Assembly: GCA_027924645.1 (NCBI GenBank) | Contig: BSBN01000849.1 | Span: forward strand, 11,488,001 to 11,552,000 | Reading direction: 5' to 3' | From: Cunninghamia lanceolata | Lineage: Eukaryota; Streptophyta; Pinopsida; Cupressales; Cupressaceae | DNA: 64,000 nt | Shown here: positions 56,831 to 64,000 of the stretch, piece by piece | Layout: the number at the start of each line of letters is the position of its first letter | How positions within the stretch are numbered: position 1 is the first letter of the stretch | Made by a program: the position numbers and the translations under genes | Notes under the pieces: generated by a model | What the model saw: only the letters and a program-made list of their open reading frames with translations | What the model was told of the DNA's origin: nothing | Database searches by the model: none

Positions 56831-57944
56831 GGTGGAAGAAAAGGTATTTAGTACTGCCAGAATTTGCTTGGTAGATGGTAGAAAGTTTTTGGAAGGTATG
56901 AAGCATGAGCGTCATTGCTTCGTATTGATTCCTAAGATTAGTCAAGAGAAATGTGAAGATGTACCAGCAGAAGTCTCAGAAATGTTGGAAGAATTTCAAG
57001 ATATTGTCTCTGATAATGTACCAGAAGGTTTACCACCAGTGAGGAAGATAAGTCATCAAATGGATTTGATACCAGGAGCTAGTTTGCCAAATAAGGCAGC
57101 CCACATAATGACTCCAGCAGAGAATGAAGAGTTGAACAGACAAGTTCATGAGTTGTTAAGGAAGGGATTGATAAGGGAGAGCCTAAGTCCATGTACGGTA
57201 CCTGCAGTACTACCACCAAATAAAGATGGAGAGTGGAGGATGTGTACAGATTCCTGGGCCATCAACAAGATCACAATCAAGTACAAATTTCCATTGCCGA
57301 GAATGGATAACATAATGGATTGTTTGAGTGGAGCCAAGTACTTCACGAAGATTGATTTGAAGAGTGGGTATCACCAGATTCGAATCAGAGAAGGAGATGA
57401 ATGGAAGATAGCCTTCAAGATAAAGGAGGGTTTGTATGAGTGGTTAGTCATGCCATTTGGGCTAACCAATGCACTGAGCACATTCATGTAGCTCATGAAC
57501 GAGGTACTGAAGGAATTTTTGGAAAGTTTTGTTATTGTTTATTTAGATGACATTTTGATTTTCAGTAAGACTTGGGATGAGCATTTGATGCATATCAGAA
57601 GAGTTTTAGAGAAGCTGAGGGAGGAGAAGTTGTTGATCAATCTGAAAAAATGTAGTTTTACAAAGAAGGAGTTGGTATACCTGGGATTTGTTGTCTCAGA
57701 GGAAGGTCTTAAGATGTACCCAGAGAAGGTGAGGGCTATCATTGAATGGCCTATGCCAAGGAGTGTTTTCGAGGTAAGATCTTTTCATGGTTTGGCAAGT
57801 TTTTATAGAAAGTTTATCAGGAATTTCAGTAGCATTTGTGCACCCCTAACTGAGACAATGAGAGGGGATAGAAAAGAGTTTAGATGGACTAAAGAAGTAG
57901 ACAAGAGCTTTGATACATTGAAGTAGAAAGTCGTAGAAGAACTT
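56831..57944 (+). pseudogene. chromovirus D reverse transcriptase
   Basis: Shows [18 protein letters not shown], the [13 protein letters not shown] block (here [19 protein letters not shown], with TDSWA where TDYRA-like is usual), [27 protein letters not shown] and catalytic [13 protein letters not shown] (about 57528-57565). Stops are at 57489-57491 and 57924-57926. Confidence 0.92.
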
Positions 57945-58320
57945 GTGTTGTCACTTCAAGATTTCAATAAGGTATTTCAGGTAGATTGTGATGCTAGTGG
58001 TAGTGGTATAGGAGTTGTTCTAAGTCAAGAAGGTAAGCCCATTGCCTATTTTAGTGAGAAGCTTAATGATGCCAAGAAAAAGTATTATGTTTATGATCAA
58101 GAGTTTTATGCAATAGTCCAGGCTTTGAAGAAATGTAGACATTATTTGTTGCCAAAAGAGTTTGTTTTATATACTGATCATCAGGGTTTGCAGTATCTTA
58201 ATAGTCAAGGAAAGTTAAATCAAAGGCACTTAAAATGGGTTGAGTTTTTGTAGAGCTATACTTTTGTTTTGAAGCACAGAAGTGGGAAGTCCAACAGGGT
58301 TGCATATGGCTTGAGCAGAA
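57945..58320 (+). pseudogene. chromovirus D RNase H
   Basis: [60 protein letters not shown] and a VAYGLSRR end, where most relatives have VADALSRR. A TAG at 58251-58253 interrupts it. Confidence 0.9.
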
Positions 58321-59655
58321 GGCAAAATTTATTGACAGAAATGAAGATAGAGGTTGTTGGGTTTGATGAACTCAAAAGTTTGTATCTTGAAGATCTAGAT
58401 TTTGCAGAGGCTTGGAAAGCTTGTTTGGAACCTGTTACTTTGGACAGGACAAAATGGTTAGATTGCATAATCCAAGATGGCATGTTGTTTAGAGGAAGCC
58501 AGTTGTGCATTTCGAGGAGTTCCATGAGAGAGAACCTAATTAAGGAGAAGCATAGTGGAGGATTAGCTGGACACTTTGGTTGAGTTAAGACCATTGCTAT
58601 TGTTGGTGAACATTATTACTAGCCACAATTGCAGCAAGATGTGAGGAAATTTGTGCAGAGTTGCAGAGTGTGGCAGATGGCAAAAGGAACAAGTCAGAAT
58701 ATAGGGCTATATCAGCCACTACCTATACCAGAGAAGCCATGGGATGATATTAGTATGGAATTTGTTCTTGGTTTCCCAAGAACACAGAGAGGGCATGATT
58801 CCATTTTTGTGGTGGTGGATAGATTCTCAAAGATGGCCCATTTTATTCCTTGCAAGAATAATGATGCTATTCACATTGCAGAGTTATTTTTCAGGGAGGT
58901 GGTGAGACTACATGGTCTACCTAAGAGCATAATTTCAGATTGAGATTCCAAGTTTGTTGGTTATTCCTAGAGGACATTGTGGAAGAAGTTGAAGATAGAT
59001 TTGAAGTTCAGTTCTACACACCATCCACAGACTGATGGATAGACAGAAGTGGTGAATAGGAGTTTGGGTAACCTACTACAATGCTTAGTAGGAGATAAGC
59101 CCAAGGGATAGGATTTGATTTTACCATAGGCAGAATTTTCTTACAACAATTCTATCAATAGGAGCACAGGTAAATCTCCATTCCAGGTTGTGTATGGGAA
59201 TAGCCCAAGAATTGCTTCTGAATTGAGGAGGATGGATAAGGGGGAGAAGAGTAGTGCCGAAGCTAAAAATTTTGTTGAGCACATGAAGAATTTGCATGAA
59301 GAGGTAAGAAAGCATATCCATAAGATGAATTCTCAATACAAGGCTAAGGCAAATCAGAAGAGGAGGCATAAGGAGTTTTAGGAGGGTGATGAAGTCATGG
59401 TTCACTTGAGAAAAGAAAGATTTCCAGTTGGTACATATAATAAGTTGAAGATGAGGAAATTTGGACCATGTAGAATCTTGAAGAAGCACGATTCAGGAAA
59501 TGCATTTGAGGTAGAGTTGCCTGATGACATCAATATTTCACCAGTGTTCAACATTTCAGATCTGACAAAGTATCATGATGATGGACTTGATAAAGGAACA
59601 CAGTCAGACATTCTAGCATCTACTTCAGAGAAGGAGGAGATAAAGGGCATTCTTT
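58321..59655 (+). pseudogene. chromovirus D integrase
   Basis: Zinc segment GGLAGHFG...[10 protein letters not shown] (second Cys replaced by Trp). The core has [31 protein letters not shown], then IISD followed by a stop where DRD is expected, HHPQTDG-stop, and YNNSINRSTGKSPFQVVYG. The C-terminal part is [23 protein letters not shown]. At least seven stops occur between 58580 and 59382, all in frame. Confidence 0.9.
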
Positions 59656-59793
59656 CGTGTTGGTAAGAGTACAAGAAACAGGCAGTATATAGAATACTTG
59701 GTGAAATGGAAGGGAAGGCCTGTTGAAGATTCATCATGGTTATTTGAGACTGAGGTTAATGATTTTGGTTTCCCTCTAACACATGAGAAGTGA
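59656..59793 (+). pseudogene. chromovirus D chromodomain
   Basis: In the frame shifted after about 59655: KSTRNRQYIEYLVKWKGRP, VEDSSWLFETEV and a stop at 59791-59793. The aromatic and YLVKWKG core is well preserved, so the frameshift looks recent relative to chromovirus C damage. Confidence 0.85.
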
Positions 59794-59824
59794 CAGGGTC
59801 ACTTTTCAAATTACCCCGGGTGTC

Positions 59825-60546
59825 TGATGCAAGAGCATCTAGGGTGTAAGAGCAATCTTGCATCAACCAAAAAAAAATAAAAATTGTTGTTTCTTTTCAA
59901 TAGGGGATAAATTTGGCATGGTTACTACTTTTAGTAAATCTGCATTTGTGCACGGTTGGATACAAAATCTTACACAGACGTCTAGAATGGTGAATTGAAT
60001 CTACTGGTGAAGAAATCACTTCAATATCATTTGTCATTTGTGAGATATTAAACTTTCAAATTCCAAAAATCCTATTGAAATATTCAAAGTCAAATTTGAG
60101 GCACTTAGAGGCTCTAGATGGGCCTAAAATTTGGTGGGAAACTCAAGTAGTCTACCTATCAGTACTATTTGTTGCTCCATCGTCTTTTCGAGAGCTTTCC
60201 GAAAAGGTATTATAATTGAAAATCCAATGGTTGGATTGAAAATTATGGCCCCGCGAAGTTGACCTATTTTTGGAGGGAGATGCAAATTTCAAAATTAAGC
60301 TAGTGGTCACCAAAAAGGGCTATATATAACCATTTTTGGGAACCCTTAGGGTAGTAGAGTTAAGGGGGAAGGTGTAGAGTCAAGAAAGGTAGGAAATTAG
60401 AAAACCTAGTTGATTTGGGGATTCATCCTCTGATTGTATTTGAGCTTCTGTATTGTAATGTTTTTTCCCATATTAATAAAATATCATTCTATTTTCTGTG
60501 TGCAATTTTCTGTTATTGTGTGTTTTATGATTTACCCCCTTCATCA
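59825..60546 (+). repeat. chromovirus D 3' LTR
   Basis: 722 bp, partner of 54406-55185. It lacks about 65 bp after GTTGATTTGGGG (near 60420), where the 5' LTR has GAATTAAAGAAGGC...CCTGTAGGGG. The break lies at G-run microhomology. Confidence 0.92.
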
Positions 60547-60710
60547 CATAGACAAAACCAAAGTATTGTATCATAAAACTCACCACACTACTTGCCCACC
60601 TCAACAATGTGTATGGAAAAAATTGTTTCTTACAGATAAATCCAAAGAACCATAACTCTCAAGTGTGGACATATTGCGATTCGTACTCAAGATGACTAAT
60701 GAGAGTATGG

Positions 60711-62330
60711 CATGAGACAAGGGAGTAGGGTTAAAATTAGTGTTAGGGTTTGCATTAGAATTGGAGCTAGGGTTTGGGATATAATTATGGTTACAATGAG
60801 TGATAGAATTAGGATTAAGGTTATAGTTAGAATTAGGGTTACGACTAGAACTACAGTTAGGTTTAGGTTAGAATTAGGGTTAAGTTTAGTGTAAGAATTC
60901 AAGTTAGGCTTAGGGTTATAATTAGGGTTATAATTAGGTTAGGGTTAGGCTTGGGGTTAGAATTAGGGATAGGGTAAGGGTTACAATTACGATTAGTATT
61001 GAGCTTTGTTTTAGGGATAGAATTAGGGGGGTTACAATTAAGGTTAGGGTTAGTTTTATAATTAGGGGTGGGTTAGAATTATGTTTTGATTATAATTAGG
61101 CTTAGAATTCTAGTTAGAATTATGGTTAGGGTTAGGAAAAGAACTACAGTTAGAATTACAGTTAGATTTAGAGTTAGAATTAGAATTACAATTATAATTA
61201 GGGTTAGGGTTATTTATATAACTTATATAATTAATTTATATATACTAATATTTATTTTATTAGTAATATATAACCTATATTAGTAAGTAGAGTTATAATT
61301 AGTGTTAACGTTTGGGTTAGAAATAGGATTAGGGTTAAGGTATGGTTTACAATTAGAGTTAGTATTGGGCTAAGCATTAGGGTTATAATTAGGGCAAGGG
61401 TTAGAATTAGGGTTAAAATTATGATTGAAATTAGGGTTGGATTAGAATTATGTTTCAATTAGAATTAGCGTTAGAATTATGGTTAGGGTTAGGGATACAA
61501 TTATGTTTATAATTACAGTTAGATTTAGGTTTAGGGTTAGAATTACTATTATAATTAGGGTTAGGGTTAGAACTACGGTTAGGGTTACGATTAAAATTAG
61601 GGTTAGGAATATAATTAGGGTTAGGGTTAGGGTTTAGGTTAGAATTTAGTTTAGGGTTAGTATTATAGTTAGGGATAAAATTAGGGTTAGAATTACAGTC
61701 AGGGTTAGGGTTAGAATTAGGGTTAGGGTTTGAATTATAGTTAGGGTTAGGGTTACAATTAGGTTTAGGGTTAGAATTAGTGTTAGTATTGGGGTTAGGG
61801 TTAGGGGTAGAATTATGGTTAGGATAGAATTATGGTTAGTGTTCTAAAGAATTAGGGTTAGCATTAGGGTTGGCTTTATGGTTACACTTAGGGTTAGAAT
61901 TGGAGTTAGTGTTAGGGTTAGTCTTAGGGTTAGAAGTAGGGTTAGGGGAACCACTAGAATTATATTTAAAACTAGACTTATAACTAGGGTTAGGGTTAGG
62001 ATTATGATTACAATTAGGGTTTGAATTAGGGAAGTTAGGGTTAGGGTTAGAATTAGTAATAGAATTAGGGTCATGGTTAGAGTTAGGGTTATTGATAGAA
62101 TTAGGGTTAGAATTATAGTTATATTTAGTGTTAAGAATTAGTGTTATAATTAGGTTTAGGGCTAGGGATAGAATTAGGGTTAGTGTTGTGATTGTCATTA
62201 GGGTTAGAATTAGTATTAGGGTAATAATTGGGGATAGAATTAAGGTTAGTCTTAGGATTAAGGTTAGGGTTACGATTTTGGTCACAATTATTGTTATGGT
62301 TACAATCACAATCTTTATGGTAATTTGATT
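60711..62330 (+). repeat. degenerate telomere-like TTAGGG repeats
   Basis: 1.6 kb of TTAGGG hexamers interspersed with TTAGAA, TTATGG and ATTACAG variants, G-rich strand on plus throughout. The longest exact run is three TTAGGG units near 61613-61633. The plant-type heptamer TTTAGGG occurs only sporadically. A short AT-rich break lies at 61210-61285. It is interstitial, since a gene lies 1.1 kb beyond. Confidence 0.88.
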
Positions 62331-63210
62331 AAATAAGATTCAAATTTGCATATTGTAGGACTTTGTAGAAATTACTTTAAATGTCAAAGTGGAATGAATA
62401 TTCAAACATTGGTTTTTTCTAATGTTATGTTCTCTAAAGCTAGAAAGAACATGCAATTTTTCTTCACTAAACTAAAAAATTCAAAAGTAAAATAAAATAA
62501 AATAAATTTTAATATTAAAATTACATAAATCAATTTGCACAAAGACAATTTGGCAAAGACTTACTTCCCAATTATAACTAGGACATTGTTTACCAGTGTT
62601 ATGATTTTATACATTAACAAAAATGTAGACAATATTACCTTTAATTAGACTTAAAAAATTATCTTAATGTTTGTTACACGTTATAACTAACCAAAGATTA
62701 CACTTAGCTTAGATTTTTCTAAAGAAACATTTGCTAGCCCTATCCCTAATTTAAACCATAATTCTAAGCCTAAATCTAATTCTAATTCCAACCCTGACCC
62801 TAATCATAATTTAGACATGGTAAATTATTAGCATATTTTAGATTTAGGGTTAGGGTTAAGTTAGAGTTATGATTAGACTTGTGACTATAGTTGCTAAGTT
62901 AGCATATTTATATTTTAAAAAAATATATCTAAAATACGTTGGAGAGATATCCTTATGCAAGTGCTTATTTTTTAAATTAATTTACCAAGTAAAAGTGGAA
63001 TAAGTGCCTAGGAAAATATCTCTTCATGTATTTGAGATATATATTTTTAAATATAAATATATATATTTATAAGCTTAATCCCAAAATTAAAAAATAATTA
63101 AAAAAAAAGGAATACACGCTTTAGTGCATGTAATGCATTATCCCCCACAGCCGACAGAAAAATAACGCGTAGAACATGCACCCATAAGGATTATACTGCC
63201 ATGTATTTGT
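62331..63210. other. AT-rich spacer with minor telomere-like islands
   Basis: Mostly AT-rich DNA. At 62730-62815 the complementary CCCTAA/TCTAAT motif appears on plus, and at 62838-62862 TTAGGG returns, so the small islands flanking this stretch are in opposite orientation. Confidence 0.6.
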
Positions 63211-63449
63211 CCGTTGAATGTCAAGCTTAGTAAGATATTTCCGTGTTGGCAGTTACCGTTTTAAAATTCCGACGCGAACCCAAAACGGTTATCTGACACG
63301 CTATTCCACGTACTCATTTTCTTACGCGGTTTCCACTACTGCATGCACACCTCCAACCTGCTTTAAAAAACCACACATTCCGGATCCTCATTTACTCCTA
63401 TTCTATGCCGCTTAACATCCTTCTCCAGCTTCTTCATTTCTGAAAAGTA
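63211..63449 (+). promoter_or_regulatory. upstream region of the calmodulin-like gene
   Basis: GC content rises relative to the spacer. A weak TATA-like TTTAAAAAAC lies at 63362-63371, 79 bp before the start codon, and an ACGT core (CCACGTACT) at 63306-63314. The start codon context AGTAATGGCC has a purine at -3 and G at +4. Confidence 0.4.
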
Positions 63450-63923
63450 ATGGCCGATCTGAATGAAATTCAGAAAGCATACAAACTTATCGATGAAAAT
63501 GCAGATGGAAGGGTGAGTGTGGATGAAATCAGTCGCTTCGTCAACAAGCTCGGAATACAAATGTCAGAAGAAGATGTGAGATATATGCTCAGGACCCCTC
63601 TCTCCAAGGACCACGATGGTAGCGATAGCATTGAATTCGAAGAGTTTGTGCATTTCTATCAATCTATCTTCAACAATGATTGTGAAGAATTAGAAGATGA
63701 ATCGAAGGATTTAGAGGAAGCATTTAGGGTTTTTGATCTGAATAATGATGGATACATCTCTTCTACTGAGTTGCAACAAGTACTGTCTAAGTTAGGACTA
63801 ATCTCTCAGGGCCAACACCCTCAGCAGTGCCAGGAAATGATATGTAGATTTGATTCGGACTGCAATGGGGTTATAGATTTTTCTGAATTCAAGAATATGA
63901 TGTCCTCCAAACTTTCTCCCTGA
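63450..63923 (+). CDS. calmodulin-like EF-hand protein (CML type), 157 aa, intact
   Basis: Single-exon ORF from ATG 63450 to TGA 63921-63923. Four EF-hand loops are visible. Residues 15-26 (DENADGRVSVDE), 96-107 (DLNNDGYISSTE) and 135-146 (DSDCNGVIDFSE) have the canonical D-x-[DN]-x-[DN]-G and final Glu. Residues 54-65 (DHDGSDSIEFEE) have Asp where Gly is usual at position 6, so this site may bind calcium weakly. The length and the central acidic linker (77-90) fit plant CML proteins, which relay calcium signals to target proteins. There is no N-terminal myristoylation Gly and no signal peptide, so it is probably cytosolic or nuclear. It is the only intact host gene here. The exact CML subgroup is not assigned. 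Confidence 0.92.
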   Translation: MADLNEIQKAYKLIDENADGRVSVDEISRFVNKLGIQMSEEDVRYMLRTPLSKDHDGSDSIEFEEFVHFYQSIFNNDCEELEDESKDLEEAFRVFDLNNDGYISSTELQQVLSKLGLISQGQHPQQCQEMICRFDSDCNGVIDFSEFKNMMSSKLSP

Positions 63924-64000
63924 GAGATGGACCTCCATTGTTGGCAGGTTTTATGTCCATCACTTGTGACAACATTTATTATCTGGTAATGCTGTTTTTG

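Larger units (their letters stand above)
54406..60546 (+). mobile_element. chromovirus D: Ty3/gypsy element (TSD CATAG)
   Basis: 6,141 bp flanked by perfect CATAG (54401-54405 and 60547-60551). LTRs at 54406-55185 and 59825-60546, primer site at 55188-55199. Gag, protease, RT, RNase H, integrase and chromodomain lie in one frame from 55287 to about 59655, interrupted only by stops, then a frame change into the chromodomain. It resembles chromovirus C in protein order and motifs but has shorter LTRs of different sequence. Confidence 0.95.

Noticed and set aside
60696..62328. Long open frames rich in Val/Ile/Arg or Leu/Thr on both strands
   Set aside because: They are translations of the TTAGGG-like array. 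Hexamer repeats give stop-free frames by composition.
60711..62330. True chromosome end
   Set aside because: The repeats are degenerate and an intact gene and unique DNA continue beyond them.

Overview
This is a transposon-dominated stretch of a seed-plant nuclear genome. The evidence is copia LTR retrotransposons with multiplied polypurine tracts, chromodomain-bearing gypsy elements (chromoviruses), primer sites for initiator-methionine tRNA, and one calmodulin-like gene of plant type at the right end. A gymnosperm or another plant with a large genome would fit, but nothing here proves it. I see one intact protein-coding gene (63450-63923). All other coding sequence is retroelement-derived and broken by stops or frameshifts.

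Layout. Bases 1-26681 are a nest of copia-type elements. The oldest layer is a minus-strand copia (1-432 and 22212-23345). It was split at an AAGAC target by a unit holding a 346-bp TRIM (433-778) and a Sirevirus-like element, SIRE-A (781-22211). SIRE-A was then hit by its relative SIRE-B (2961-9965, minus, TSD GGAAG) and by a non-autonomous element, here called NAS-1 (11985-19513, plus, TSD TGATC). NAS-1 has no polymerase. It carries a gag-tail-like ORF and a second, unrecognised ORF of about 1,071 codons preceded by what looks like a captured LTR promoter. A 5'-truncated second copy, NAS-2, lies at 23350-26606.

Bases 26683-31649 hold an unrecognised decayed ORF and non-coding DNA with an LTR-like promoter. 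Bases 31650-51262 are a large minus-strand, polymerase-less LTR element (LARD-G). It has about 2 kb of cryptically simple TTGAT/GAATT sequence and a decayed proline-rich ORF. It is split by chromovirus C (36397-45333, minus, TSD TTTAG), which is itself split by a solo LTR of the LARD-G family (38909-39845, TSD TCTTC).

Bases 53130-53456 are a second TRIM (TSD CTACA) whose two LTRs each carry a 72-nt tRNA-like cloverleaf. Chromovirus D (54406-60546, plus, TSD CATAG) follows. Next come 1.6 kb of degenerate TTAGGG-type repeats (60711-62330), AT-rich DNA, and a single-exon EF-hand gene.

How the parts relate. SIRE-A and SIRE-B belong to the autonomous family, although these copies are dead. They share primer site, polypurine tracts and LTR R/U5 sequence with the NAS elements, so an intact Sirevirus is the likely source of enzymes for NAS. 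Most boundaries are fixed by perfect 5-bp target duplications, and in several cases removing the insert restores a reading frame. The most novel items are the NAS family with its large unknown ORF and internal promoter, and the TRIM with a tRNA module in its LTRs.
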